A DNA stretch of 64,000 bases from Planctomycetota bacterium (GTDB lineage Bacteria; Planctomycetota; UBA1135; UBA2386), in contig JACKIB010000009.1 of the NCBI GenBank assembly GCA_020638695.1, positions 62,001-126,000 on the forward strand, read 5' to 3'. The notes under the pieces are model-generated. The model was given only the letters and a program-made list of their open reading frames with translations. It was not told where the DNA came from and made no database searches. Shown piece after piece: positions 55,527 through 64,000 of the stretch (positions are counted from its first letter, which is position 1; the number at the start of each line of letters is the position of its first letter). The position numbers were made by a program, and so were the translations under genes.

Positions 55527-56746
55527 CCCCGCAGAAGGTCACCCGACTCTCGGTCCTGTTCGTCAACTACAACTCCTGGCGGTTGTGCGTCGACGCGGTG
55601 CGTTCGTTGCTCGAGCACCGGCCGCGCGCCGACCGTTCCGAGCCGCTGCCGCTGGAGGTGATCGTCGTCGACAACTGCTCGCCGATGCGCGATCCCGATG
55701 CCGAGGCGGACCTGCGGGCGTTGCTCGGCAGCGGGGAATGCGCTGGCGAGCTGGTGATGCACGACGAGAACGGTGGCTACTCCAAGGGCATGAACCTCGG
55801 GTTGGCCCGCGCATCCGGCGACGCCGTGCTGGTGTGCAACCCCGACATCGTGTTCCTCGAAGGGTGTGTCGATCGGCTGCTGGACGCCGTCGAACGCGAC
55901 CCGACTGTCGGCGCGGCCGCACCCGAGGGCTTCTGGGACGCCAACTGCGAGGGTCGCCTGCCACCGAACATCCTGCCGACCATGGGCGATCTGCTGGCGC
56001 TGTTCGCCGCTTCGCTCAGCCCGCGGATGGTGCGGCGCTACGCCGACCGCCGCACGGTCGACGCGTTGCGCATCTGGCAAGCGACCGCCGACGTCGAGCT
56101 GCCGATGTTGTCCGGCTGTTGCTTCGTGATGCTGCGCAGCACCATCGATCGGATCGGCTTCTTCGACGAGCGGTTCCCGCTCTACTACGAGGACACCGAT
56201 CTGTCGATGCGCATGCGCCGCGCCGGGTTGCGCATCGTGCAGGTGTTCGGGGCTCGGATCGTGCACCTGTACAATCGCTCTGGCCAGACCAACGCCGCGT
56301 TGGCGATGGAGCGCTACTACGTCAGCCGGCGGCTCTACTACCGCAAGTGGTACGGCCGGCTCGGCACGCTGGTGTACGACTTGCTGATGAAGGTGCAGCG
56401 GACCGGATGGGCACGCCGCCGCGCCACCCTCTGTCCCCAGCGCGCGATCCACGAACTGGGGGCGTACAAGGGGCCGCCGGTGATCGAGTTCGAGCGCGAA
56501 CACGCACCGTTCTTGGTCGAGACGGCACTGGATCCCTACTTCTACCTCGCCGCGGCGATGTTCGGCAGTGGCCGACGTTGGACCGTCGGCTCGAAACTGT
56601 TCGACAGCTTCGGTCCAGCGACCTACTACTTCCGCGTGCTCGAACTCGCCCCAACGCCGCGGCTGATCGGCGTGTACCGCTACACGCGCATCGCCTGGGA
56701 CGCCCCCGACCCGGTTCCCGAGGCGCAAGAAGTCCACCATGGCTGA
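55523..56746 (+). CDS. Family 2 glycosyltransferase
   Basis: A 407-residue GT-A enzyme from GTG 55523. VLFVNYNSWRLCVDAVRSL, VIVVDNCSPM and NGGYSKGMNLGLA are followed by VLVCNPDIVF (DxD-equivalent) and FDERFPLYYEDTDLSMRMRRAG, the acceptor/base segment. It resembles rhamnosyltransferase-type chain-building enzymes. The ~100-residue C-terminal extension (REHAPFLVETALDPYF...) is unusual and includes membrane-leaning helices. Sugar specificity is unknown. It starts inside the wzt stop and overlaps the next gene by 8 bases. Confidence 0.82.
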   Translation: MTPQKVTRLSVLFVNYNSWRLCVDAVRSLLEHRPRADRSEPLPLEVIVVDNCSPMRDPDAEADLRALLGSGECAGELVMHDENGGYSKGMNLGLARASGDAVLVCNPDIVFLEGCVDRLLDAVERDPTVGAAAPEGFWDANCEGRLPPNILPTMGDLLALFAASLSPRMVRRYADRRTVDALRIWQATADVELPMLSGCCFVMLRSTIDRIGFFDERFPLYYEDTDLSMRMRRAGLRIVQVFGARIVHLYNRSGQTNAALAMERYYVSRRLYYRKWYGRLGTLVYDLLMKVQRTGWARRRATLCPQRAIHELGAYKGPPVIEFEREHAPFLVETALDPYFYLAAAMFGSGRRWTVGSKLFDSFGPATYYFRVLELAPTPRLIGVYRYTRIAWDAPDPVPEAQEVHHG

Positions 56747-57674
56747 GCTCGCGACCCCGCCGCTCAAACTCTCGGTGGTGGTGTTGTCGTGGAACACCAA
56801 GCCGCTGACCCTCGCTTGCTTGCGAGCGCTGCGAGCCGACACGCCTCGCTGGCCGCGCGAGGTGGTCGTGATCGACAACGGCAGTGCCGACGGCTCCGCC
56901 GATGCGATCGCCGACCAGCACCCCGAGGTGCGGTTGATCCGCAACGCGGAGAACGTCGGCTACGCGGCGGGCAACAACCAAGGCGCCGCGGCGTCGCACG
57001 GCGAATTCGTGTGCACGCTCAACTCCGATACCGAGGTCGCACCGGGGGCGCTCGATCTGCTGATCGATTACCTGGAAGCCCATCCGGAGTACGGCGCCGC
57101 GGCGCCGCGGCTCGACAACGTCGACGGGACGGTGCAACGCGCCTGCATGCGCTTCCCGGGGCTACTCACCGCGTTGTGCTTCGACACCGTATTCGGCAAG
57201 TTCTGGCCGGGGTCGGTGGTGGTGCGGCGCTACCACATGCGCGATTTCGACCACCTCGAAAGCCGCGACATCGACCAGCCGCCGGGAGCCTGCTTCATGA
57301 TGAAGCGGGACGAGTACGCCGCCATGGACGGGCTCGACGACGAGTTGTTCCTGTTCTTCAACGACGTCGACATCTGCAAGCGGCTGTGGAAGGCCGGACG
57401 CAGGATTCGCTACGTGGCCGAGGCGCGCGTGAAGCACCACGGCGGCGCGTCGACCAAGGGCTACGGCAAGTTCGTCGTGGTCTGGCACCGCAACCGGATG
57501 GCCTACTACCGCAAGCACTACGGTCCCTTGGCGGTGCCGTACATGCACCTGCTGGTCCACTTGCGGGCGTTGGAAGAGTGGTGGCGGGTCGGCCGTCGGT
57601 TCCGCGACCCACAGGTGCGCCGCCAGGCGCGGGCCGACGTGCGGACGCACGTGCGCGAGATCCTTGCGCCATGA
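56739..57674 (+). CDS. Family 2 glycosyltransferase
   Basis: A 311-residue GT-A enzyme from ATG 56739. VVVLSWNTKPLTLACLRAL, VVIDNGSADGSADAI, ENVGYAAGNNQGAA, CTLNSDTEVAPGAL (DxD-like S-D-T) and FLFFNDVDICKRLWKAGRRI. The order and spacing are those of GT2 rhamnosyl/N-acetylglucosaminyl transferases of O-antigen loci. A C-terminal basic helix would associate with the membrane. Its stop overlaps the GT4 start as ATGA. Confidence 0.83.
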   Translation: MAELATPPLKLSVVVLSWNTKPLTLACLRALRADTPRWPREVVVIDNGSADGSADAIADQHPEVRLIRNAENVGYAAGNNQGAAASHGEFVCTLNSDTEVAPGALDLLIDYLEAHPEYGAAAPRLDNVDGTVQRACMRFPGLLTALCFDTVFGKFWPGSVVVRRYHMRDFDHLESRDIDQPPGACFMMKRDEYAAMDGLDDELFLFFNDVDICKRLWKAGRRIRYVAEARVKHHGGASTKGYGKFVVVWHRNRMAYYRKHYGPLAVPYMHLLVHLRALEEWWRVGRRFRDPQVRRQARADVRTHVREILAP

Positions 57675-58906
57675 GGATCGCGCTGTCCTGCAACAACTAC
57701 CCGCCGGAGTTCCGCGGTGGGACCGAGCGCGTAGTGCAGGCGCTGGCCCGTGGGTTGCACGCGGCCGGTGACCAGGTGTTGGTGGTGTGTGGCAGCGAGC
57801 TGCCGCACCAAGGTGTCGACGTGATCGAGCAGCACGACGGGCCGATTCGCGTGCTTCGGGTACCTCGTCTGCCGACTGAGGTCTACGGGCTCGACGTCGA
57901 GCGACCCCGTCTGCTCGCCGTGCTCGAACGGATCTGGGCGGAGAACGACATCCAGGTGCTGCACGTGCACCACTGGTCGCACCTGAGCGATGGCCAACTG
58001 CGCGCGGCGCGCGCTGCCGGTCTCGGTTGCCTGGCCACGCTGCACGACATGTGGACCAGCTGTGCCCGATTCTTCCGCCTGCCCCCGGCGGGGATCACCT
58101 GTCCGGCCGCGGCCGAGCGCGAGCCGTGCGTCGCTTGTGCCAACATCGAATACCGCGAGACCGACGCCTGGGTCGCCGAGCGGCTGGCCCAGCGTGACCA
58201 CGCGATCGCCGGCGAACTGGCGGCGGCGCACTTCTTGTTCGCGCCGAGTTCCGACTGCGCGCGCGCCTGCCAACATCACCGTAGCTGGCGCGGCGAGCCG
58301 CGCGACATCGAAGTGTTGCCGCACGGTCTGCTCGACGCCACACCGCCGGGGGATCGCGGGTTGCTCGGCCTGCCGCTGCGAATCGGAAGCTTCGGCAACC
58401 TGCACCGCGAGAAGGGTGTGGATCTGCTGCTCGAGGCGATGGCCGGCGTGCGCGCCGAGCTGCACTTGTTCGGTTCGGCACCCCGAGAACTCGAGCTCGA
58501 GCTGGGGCGACATGCCGCGCAGTCCGGCGTGCGATTGACTTTGCACGGGCCCTACGCGGAGGGCGATCCCCACCCGGCGGCGCAACTCGACCTGGCGGTG
58601 TTCCCGTCGCTGTGCCGGGAGACCTACGGCTTGGTGGTCGACGAGGCTCTGCATCACGGCACCCCGGTGGTGGTGTCAGATTCGGGCGCCTTGCCCGAGC
58701 GGGTGTCCCGGGGCGGTGGGGTGGTCGTGCCGGCGGGCAACCGAGCGGCGCTGCACGAAACGCTCCGAGCGCTGGTCGATGACCGCGACGCCTACCATGC
58801 GCTGCGAGCCTCGATCCCGACCGAGCTTCCGACCGTCGACGCCGCGGTCTCGCGCTACCGCCATGTGTACTCGCTCGCGTTCGCCCGTGCGGAGGCCCGC
58901 GCATGA
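57671..58906 (+). CDS. Family 4 glycosyltransferase
   Basis: A 411-residue GT-B enzyme from ATG 57671. The N-terminal domain shows PPEFRGGTERVVQALARGL, VLHVHHWSHLSDG and a Cys-containing insert (CPAAAEREPCVACANIEY). The C-terminal domain has IGSFGNLHREKGVDLLLEA, and AVFPSLCRETYGLVVDEALHHGTPVVVSDSGALPE carries the E-x7-E pair. A retaining transferase using a nucleotide sugar. It is the closest in-window relative of the broken gene at 63335 and of the half-gene at 31944. Confidence 0.86.
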   Translation: MRIALSCNNYPPEFRGGTERVVQALARGLHAAGDQVLVVCGSELPHQGVDVIEQHDGPIRVLRVPRLPTEVYGLDVERPRLLAVLERIWAENDIQVLHVHHWSHLSDGQLRAARAAGLGCLATLHDMWTSCARFFRLPPAGITCPAAAEREPCVACANIEYRETDAWVAERLAQRDHAIAGELAAAHFLFAPSSDCARACQHHRSWRGEPRDIEVLPHGLLDATPPGDRGLLGLPLRIGSFGNLHREKGVDLLLEAMAGVRAELHLFGSAPRELELELGRHAAQSGVRLTLHGPYAEGDPHPAAQLDLAVFPSLCRETYGLVVDEALHHGTPVVVSDSGALPERVSRGGGVVVPAGNRAALHETLRALVDDRDAYHALRASIPTELPTVDAAVSRYRHVYSLAFARAEARA

Positions 58907-59637
58907 ACCACATGTTCCCGCCGCTGCTGCCCAAGCAGCAGCTCGCCGCACCGGTCCTGGCGATCGCCGCCCACCCGGACGACGAGGTGATCGCCTGCGG
59001 TGCGATGTTGGCCTGGCACCGCGATCAGGGCCATCCGGTCACGGTGCTGCACCTGACCGACGGGGCGCGCGGCGATCCGGATCATCGCTTCGGTGACATC
59101 AAGGCGATCCGCCGCAGTGAGGGCCGGGAAGCCCTGCGCCGGCTCGGGGTGGACGACGTGCGTTCGCTCGACTTCCCCGACGGCGAACTGCCGGAGAACC
59201 TCGCCGGCATCGCGGCGGCGATCGGGGCCGCGTTCGCCGAGATCCGGCCCGCCACCCTGTACAGCTTCTTCTTCACCGAGGCGCACCGCGACCACCGGGC
59301 GGTGGCCCGCGCCGTGGCTCAGTGCTCCGGCGACTTGCCGGCCGACTGCCGTTGCCTGCTGTTCGGGGTGAATCAGGTGGTGGTAGGCGGCACCATGTTC
59401 GACACCACCGAGTACGTGGAGCGCAAGCAAGACGCGCTGGCTGCGTTCCGCAGCCAACTCGCCTACAACGACTTCGCGCTGAAGATCCGCCACCGCGACC
59501 ATGCGGCGACGGTGAACGTCGAGGATCCGAGCATCCAGTACGCCGAGTTGTTCGCCGACCTGCGCCCGGCGGAGCTCGAAGCGGTGCAGGCGCTGACCGA
59601 CCCGCTGTTCCGCCACCTGCTGCGCGACCCTTCATGA
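58903..59637 (+). CDS. PIG-L/LmbE-family N-acetyl-sugar deacetylase
   Basis: A 244-residue Zn-dependent deacetylase. The metal/catalytic motif AAHPDDE spans H24, D26-D27 and E28, and the third ligand is in TEAHRDHRAV. The family removes N-acetyl from GlcNAc-type sugars on lipid or small-molecule carriers. Its position inside the glycosyltransferase operon, with 4-base overlaps on both sides, suggests it deacetylates a hexosamine of this glycan during assembly. Confidence 0.9.
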   Translation: MNHMFPPLLPKQQLAAPVLAIAAHPDDEVIACGAMLAWHRDQGHPVTVLHLTDGARGDPDHRFGDIKAIRRSEGREALRRLGVDDVRSLDFPDGELPENLAGIAAAIGAAFAEIRPATLYSFFFTEAHRDHRAVARAVAQCSGDLPADCRCLLFGVNQVVVGGTMFDTTEYVERKQDALAAFRSQLAYNDFALKIRHRDHAATVNVEDPSIQYAELFADLRPAELEAVQALTDPLFRHLLRDPS

Positions 59638-60563
59638 GCGAAACCGAAGCCAAGGACACCGTCAGCTTGGTCATCTCGGTGTGGAACCGACGCCAAGACC
59701 TGCGCGAGAATCTGGCGGCGATCCGCCGTCAGACGATCGCCCCCGACCAGATCGTGGTGGTCGACAACGACAGCTCGGACGGCACGCCCGAGATGGTGAT
59801 CGCCGAGTTTCCCGAGGTGCAGCTGATCCGCATGCCGCACTCCGCGTACGGCGCCTGCGAGACGTTCAATATCGGTTTCGCCAGCGCCTGGGGTCGCTAC
59901 GTCGGCATCCTCGACGACGACGTGGTGTTGCCGCCGGACTTCGTCGAGCGGATGCTCGCGGAGTTCAAGGCCGAGCCGGAGACCACCGTGTTGTTGTCGC
60001 CGAAGGTCATCGAGCCGGAGATGCCGGAGGAGTACATCCACTCCGAAGCGCTGAACCGGCCGCGCTACATGTCGACCTTCCGCGGTTGCGGCAGCATGGC
60101 GAAGAATGCCGCGCTGCGGCAGGCTGGCTACTACGACATCCGCTTCTTCATCTTCGGCAACGAGCGCGACCTGACCACTCGACTGCTCAACCTCGGCTAC
60201 CGAGTGAAGATGGTTCCGAGCGTCGAGGTGTTCCACAAGGCGCCGTTCGGCATGCGGCACGGCAAGCGGAGCCTCTACTTCCACGTGCGCAATTTCTGGC
60301 TGTGGGCCTTCAAGTACGTCCCATGGGCGCAGGTGATCAGCTACCCGTTCGCGTTCCTGCGTAAGGGGTTGGGCAAGAGCAAGTCCAGCCAGCAGGTGAC
60401 CGACGCGGTGGGGACGATCGGGTTGTTCGACAACATCAAGGCGGTACGCGGCGGCTACTGGATCTGCTTCAAGGCCACACTCGCGGCGCTATGGCACCTT
60501 CCGTATTGCCTGCGGCGCAGAAAGGTCTGCACCGCGCCGGATTTCGAGCTGCCGCTGCGCTGA
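59634..60563 (+). CDS. Family 2 glycosyltransferase
   Basis: A 309-residue GT-A enzyme from ATG 59634. LVISVWNRRQDLRENLAAI, VVVDNDSSDGTPEMVIAEF, FNIGFASAWGRYVGILDDDVVLPPD (D-D-D) and NERDLTTRLLNLGYRVKMVPSV. Distal motifs are those of inverting GT2 enzymes. A C-terminal helix pair (FWLWAFKYVPWAQVISYPFAFL) may sit on the membrane. The stop is followed by a 147-base gap before the next gene, the first break in the chain of overlaps. Confidence 0.83.
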   Translation: MSETEAKDTVSLVISVWNRRQDLRENLAAIRRQTIAPDQIVVVDNDSSDGTPEMVIAEFPEVQLIRMPHSAYGACETFNIGFASAWGRYVGILDDDVVLPPDFVERMLAEFKAEPETTVLLSPKVIEPEMPEEYIHSEALNRPRYMSTFRGCGSMAKNAALRQAGYYDIRFFIFGNERDLTTRLLNLGYRVKMVPSVEVFHKAPFGMRHGKRSLYFHVRNFWLWAFKYVPWAQVISYPFAFLRKGLGKSKSSQQVTDAVGTIGLFDNIKAVRGGYWICFKATLAALWHLPYCLRRRKVCTAPDFELPLR

Positions 60564-60710
60564 TCGTTGCCGGGAAAGACCCCGTTCCGGTCCTGGAAAC
60601 CCGGCCCGCGCTCGGTGCAGAATGCACTGACCGGACTGCTCACGAGCAGCGTCGCGTGATCGCGGCGGGGCGGTCACGACTGGTCCGGGCTATGTGAAGG
60701 CAGGCAAGGC

Positions 60711-61316
60711 GTGAACACCGAGACCACCTACCAGGGCCCGGCGATCGACGACCCGGACATCCTCGAGTATGTCCCGCCGGAGTTGCGCGAGTTGCTGGCC
60801 GAGACCAACGGGTTCGTGCGGTGGAGCGGTGGACTCCACCTGCGCGGTGCGTGCCGCAAGCCGCAGTGGCATTCGCTGCGCGAGGCGATGTTCGGGCCGA
60901 TGGCGTTGCACGCGCTCTACCCGGACGTGCTCGACCCGACGGACGTGCCGTTCGCCCAGGACTGCAGCGGCGACCAGTTCGTGCTGCGTGGCGGTGAGGT
61001 GCACCAACTCGCTGCGGAAGTCGGCGAGATCGATCCGCTGGGCATCGACCTGCGCGGGTTCCTCGCCCAGATCGAAGCCGACCCGGTCGAGGCGCTGTGC
61101 ATGCACCCGCTGCTGCGCTACCTGCGCGACGGCGGAGTTCTGCAACCGGGCCGCCTGCTGCTCGCCTACCCGCCGTTCTGCACCGGCCAGTCCGGCGCCG
61201 GGGCCTCGTTGCGCGACGTGCCCGCACTCGAGGTGATCCGCTTCCACGCTGACCTGGCGCGGCAGATCAACGATCTGGGAGGCGGCGAAGAGTTCGTGTT
61301 CCGCGCCAACGAGTAG
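60711..61316 (+). CDS. SMI1/KNR4-like protein
   Basis: A 201-residue soluble protein from GTG 60711. The pattern PPELRELLAETNGFVRWSGGLHLRGACRKPQWHSL...PFAQDCSGDQFVLRGGEVHQL...GIDLRGFLAQI matches the SMI1/KNR4 fold: an N-terminal helix, a FxxxxGG strand, then D-x-x-G-D-x-F-x-L and a closing helix. Such proteins serve as immunity proteins in toxin systems and as scaffold or binding proteins elsewhere. Here it interrupts a glycan operon. Assignment is by pattern. Confidence 0.55.
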   Translation: MNTETTYQGPAIDDPDILEYVPPELRELLAETNGFVRWSGGLHLRGACRKPQWHSLREAMFGPMALHALYPDVLDPTDVPFAQDCSGDQFVLRGGEVHQLAAEVGEIDPLGIDLRGFLAQIEADPVEALCMHPLLRYLRDGGVLQPGRLLLAYPPFCTGQSGAGASLRDVPALEVIRFHADLARQINDLGGGEEFVFRANE

Positions 61317-61348
61317 CGCCGTTCCTCGCCTGTGCGTAGGCTCCGCGC

Positions 61349-62407
61349 GTGATCTCGGCGGTGGTGGTGAACTGGAACGGCGAGCGCTACCTCGAGGGAT
61401 GTCTGGGGGCATTGCTGGCGCAGGACCCACCGCCGGACGAAGTCCTGCTGGTGGACAACCAAAGCGAGGACGGCTCGGTGGCGCTGGTCAAGGCGCGGTT
61501 CCCGGCGGTGCGGGTGATCGACGTCGGCCACAACGCCGGCCCGGGATACGCCCGCAACCTCGGCGCACAGTCGGCGCGCCACGACCGCGTGTTGTTGCTC
61601 GACAACGACGTGGTGCTACGCCCCGGCGTGCTGCAGAGCCTGGTGCGGACCATGGAGGCAGATCCCGGAGCGGTGCTGGTGCAGGCCCGCAGCGTGTGCG
61701 CGAGTGACCCGTCGCTGGTGCACTACGACGCTAGCGACATCCACTACCTCGGCCTGTTGGAGCTGCACAACTGGTTCGCGCCACTGGCCACTGCCCGGCC
61801 ACCGGCGCCGCAGAACGGCGGCTTGGTGGCGTTGTGCTTCCTGGCCGATCGGCCGCGCCTGCTCGATGCGGGCGGCTTCAACGCCGACCTGTTCCTGTTG
61901 TTCGAGGACACCGACCTGGCGTGGCGGCTGCGCATGCGGGGTGGCCGGATCCTGCTCGACCCCGAGGCGATCGTCGAGCACGGAAGCGGTACCGAGCACA
62001 TCTCGATGCGCGGGCCGCATGCCCGCTACCCGGCCCGCCGCGTGTTCTTGCACAGCCGCAACCGCTGGCTGGTGCTGTTGACCTGCCTGCACTGGCGCTC
62101 GCTGGTGTTGCTCGCTCCGGCGCAGTTCTGCTACGGGGCGGTGTTGCTGGTGTTCGCCTGCGCCAAAGGGCATCCGATCGCCTGGCTGCACGGCAAGCTC
62201 GACCAGTTGCGTCTGCTGCCACGTCTGGTGCGCTGGCGGCGGTTGGCACAGTCCGCGCGCCGGGTCGCCGATCGCGACTTGCTGGTGGGAGACCACCTGA
62301 CCCTCAATCCCGGTCTGGCCGATCGCGGTGCGCGCCGGTTGCTGCACCGCGCGTTGGAGAGCTCGTTCGCCTTCTACTGGAAGCTGCTGCGGGGGCTCTG
62401 TGGCTGA
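61349..62407 (+). CDS. Family 2 glycosyltransferase
   Basis: A 352-residue GT-A enzyme from GTG 61349. VVVNWNGERYLEGCLGALL, VLLVDNQSEDGSVALVKARF, GPGYARNLGAQSA, VLLLDNDVVLRPGVL (DND) and LFLLFEDTDLAWRLRMRGGRILLDP. A hydrophobic segment (LVLLAPAQFCYGAVLLVFAC) late in the protein suggests membrane attachment. It has the same motifs as the two GT2 genes at 55523 and 56739. It overlaps the next gene by 8 bases. Confidence 0.83.
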   Translation: MISAVVVNWNGERYLEGCLGALLAQDPPPDEVLLVDNQSEDGSVALVKARFPAVRVIDVGHNAGPGYARNLGAQSARHDRVLLLDNDVVLRPGVLQSLVRTMEADPGAVLVQARSVCASDPSLVHYDASDIHYLGLLELHNWFAPLATARPPAPQNGGLVALCFLADRPRLLDAGGFNADLFLLFEDTDLAWRLRMRGGRILLDPEAIVEHGSGTEHISMRGPHARYPARRVFLHSRNRWLVLLTCLHWRSLVLLAPAQFCYGAVLLVFACAKGHPIAWLHGKLDQLRLLPRLVRWRRLAQSARRVADRDLLVGDHLTLNPGLADRGARRLLHRALESSFAFYWKLLRGLCG

Positions 62408-63338
62408 GCGATCCGAATCGCCAGGTGCTCCGCGCGTCGCGGTGCTGGTGCTCAACTTCAAGACCTCGGAGATGACCACCGGGTGCATCGAGTCGCTGGA
62501 ACGCGTGCTGCAGACCCCTCCGCTGGTGCTGCTGATGGACAACGGCTCGGGAGCCTACCAGGAGCGGCTGCTCGGCGAGTTCGTGGCGCAGCGACCGCAC
62601 TGCCGTCTGCTGTTGTTCCAGGAGAACCTCGGCTACTGCGCGGCGATGAACCGCGGGCTGGCAGCCGCGGCCGAAGCCGGCGCGGAGTACGCGTTGTTCC
62701 TCAACTCCGATGTGACGACCGACGAGGACTTCCTCGCACCGCTGGTCGCGGTGCTCGACAACGATCCATCGGTGGCCGGGGTGAGTCCGACCGTGCTGCT
62801 GCCGCACGGCAAGGTCTGGTGTCAGGGGGCCTCGGTCGGGTTCAGCTCGAACCTGGTCCGGCTGCACGGTCTCGGCAAGGACCCGGCGCCGCGCAGCGCC
62901 GGACCGTGCGCGGTCGGCTTCCTCCCGGGCGCCTGCGTGCTCTATCGGCTGGACGCCCTCACGGCGGTGGGGGGGATCGACGAGAGCTACTTCATGTACT
63001 TCGAAGACAGCGCACTGGGAGCCGCGCTGCGTGCGCACGGCCACACCCTGCTGTGGTTGCCCTGGGTGCGGGTGATCCACCACCCCAGCGCCTCGTCGGG
63101 CGGTGGCCGCTCGCCGCTGCGCAAGTTCATGATGGCGGTCAACTCGGTGCGGTACCTTCGATCGCATTTCAGCGTGAAGCTGTGGGCCGCGTGGTTCCTC
63201 TTCGATGTGATCGGGCTACCCTTGGCCTACCTCGCGGGTGGCGTGCGAGCTGGATGGGCAAAGACCACGGGATTGGCCCGTGGGCTCTTGGGTCATCGGG
63301 TGACCGCCGCTGACGTGGTGCGTTGGCTCGACCCATGA
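62400..63338 (+). CDS. Family 2 glycosyltransferase
   Basis: A 312-residue GT-A enzyme from GTG 62400. VAVLVLNFKTSEMTTGCIESL, VLLMDNGSGAYQERLL, ENLGYCAAMNRGLAAA, ALFLNSDVTTDEDFL (NSD) and DESYFMYFEDSALGAALRAHG. A C-terminal hydrophobic helix (WAAWFLFDVIGLPLAYLAGG) is present. Together with its neighbours this makes five GT2 enzymes for one repeat or chain, which is enough for a complex repeat unit. The stop overlaps the next start as ATGA. Confidence 0.83.
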   Translation: MAERSESPGAPRVAVLVLNFKTSEMTTGCIESLERVLQTPPLVLLMDNGSGAYQERLLGEFVAQRPHCRLLLFQENLGYCAAMNRGLAAAAEAGAEYALFLNSDVTTDEDFLAPLVAVLDNDPSVAGVSPTVLLPHGKVWCQGASVGFSSNLVRLHGLGKDPAPRSAGPCAVGFLPGACVLYRLDALTAVGGIDESYFMYFEDSALGAALRAHGHTLLWLPWVRVIHHPSASSGGGRSPLRKFMMAVNSVRYLRSHFSVKLWAAWFLFDVIGLPLAYLAGGVRAGWAKTTGLARGLLGHRVTAADVVRWLDP

Positions 63339-64000
63339 ACATCCTGTTCGTCTTGCACGGGTTTCCCCCCGAGGTGCGCGGCGGTGGCACCGAGCGCTCC
63401 GTCGAAGCCCTGACTCGGGCCATGGTCGAGCGGGGTCACCGGGTCACCGTGCTGTGCGGCTCGCTGGAGGTCGGATCGGTCGACACTGTGGTCGAGACCG
63501 ACTACGCGGGGATCCGAGTGCTACGGGTGCACCGCGACGACCTGTAAGCTTCGAGAGCTGGTTCAAGACCTATCACCCCGGGGTCTCGCGGACTCTGCTG
63601 CGGGTGTTCCGCGACGAGCGTCCCGACGTGGTGCACGTACCACTGGCTGCGCTTGAGTTCGGACGTGCTACGCACCGCGCGCGAAGCAGGGCTGACCGCC
63701 GTGGCGACGCTGCACGACTACTTCACGGTGCTGGGACGGGTGGTGCGACGCGTGGGCGACGACGAGTTGGAGCCACCGCAGTTGGCGCGCTGGACGTCCG
63801 AGGTCGAGGCACGCGAGGAATTCGCGATGCACCGGCGGGATTTCGCCGACAGGTGGCCGCGGCGCACCTGCTGTTCGCGCCGAGCCGCGCGCATGTCGAA
63901 GGCTTGTCGGAACTGGCGCTCGGCAGTCTCGGCGCCGTCGAGATCACGCCTCCGCCACTGCTGGCAGTTCCGGCGCCGCTGCGCCACAAGCCGATCAAGG
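63335..64000 (+). pseudogene. Family 4 glycosyltransferase, broken by three frameshifts, truncated by window end
   Basis: ATG 63335 opens a GT4 N-terminus (LFVLHGFPPEVRGGGTERSVEAL) that stops at TAA 63545. Coding continues in other frames: FESWFKTYHPGVSRTLLRV from 63550, then WLRLSSDVLRTAREAGLTAV and DYFTVLGR from 63641, then VAAAHLLFAPSRAHVEG from 63853. The junctions are near 63546, 63639 and 63850, each explained by losing 1, 2 and 1 bases. The GT4 at 57671 shows the expected VHVHHW at the middle junction. Either a decayed gene or local sequence error; the rest lies beyond the window. Confidence 0.75.

Overview
The window is 64 kb of very GC-rich, densely coded bacterial DNA from a diderm (Gram-negative type) organism. 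It carries LptF/LptG lipopolysaccharide-export permeases, a PagL-like lipid A deacylase, a Wzm/Wzt O-polysaccharide ABC transporter and several lipoproteins. Large secreted proteins with carboxypeptidase-regulatory-like repeats, a purB of the longer ~475-residue type, and ferredoxin-dependent 2-oxoacid metabolism suggest Planctomycetota or a neighbouring lineage. That placement is inference; no rRNA or tRNA gene was found, and no CRISPR array.

Layout: 0-6 kb holds the end of a CAP-domain protein, then an envelope block (PagL-like deacylase, a protein with two lipopolysaccharide-kinase-like domains, lptF-lptG). 6-8.8 kb is a loosely packed accessory stretch with a Y1 (RAYT-type) transposase between two related long palindromes. 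8.8-13.4 kb is korB/korA with a divergent ferredoxin-NADP reductase. 13.4-20 kb has an exported esterase, a divergent three-gene locus (CHAT-like protein, small partner, HTH-methyltransferase fusion), a voltage-gated-type K+ channel and an SGNH hydrolase. 20-25 kb has mutS overlapping a cysteine desulfurase, and a DUF1444 gene. 25-32 kb encodes secreted or anchored proteins and glycosyltransferases.

32.8-40 kb is housekeeping and signalling: ruvC, a nuclease-fold-like protein, a FleN/MinD-like ATPase coupled to a helix-hairpin-helix protein, nadC coupled to an RsbW-like kinase and a VanZ-like protein, and purB. 40-52 kb has clpB, a low-molecular-weight phosphatase, a fructosamine-kinase relative, dtd, a Ppx/GppA protein with no ordinary start codon, a coiled-coil exported protein, a TIM-barrel protein, an NrnA-like DHH phosphoesterase, thiD, trkH and a phosphoglycolate phosphatase. 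From 53.3 kb to the end runs a surface-glycan operon: wzm, wzt, five GT2 and two GT4 glycosyltransferases, a PIG-L deacetylase and a SMI1/KNR4-like protein, mostly joined by 4-8 base overlaps. Its last gene is broken by three frameshifts.

The best candidates for something undescribed are the CHAT-like/small protein/HTH-methyltransferase locus (14.7-17.9 kb), the transposase with its flanking palindromes (7.3-8.4 kb) and the two-domain lipopolysaccharide-kinase-like protein (1.9-3.4 kb).
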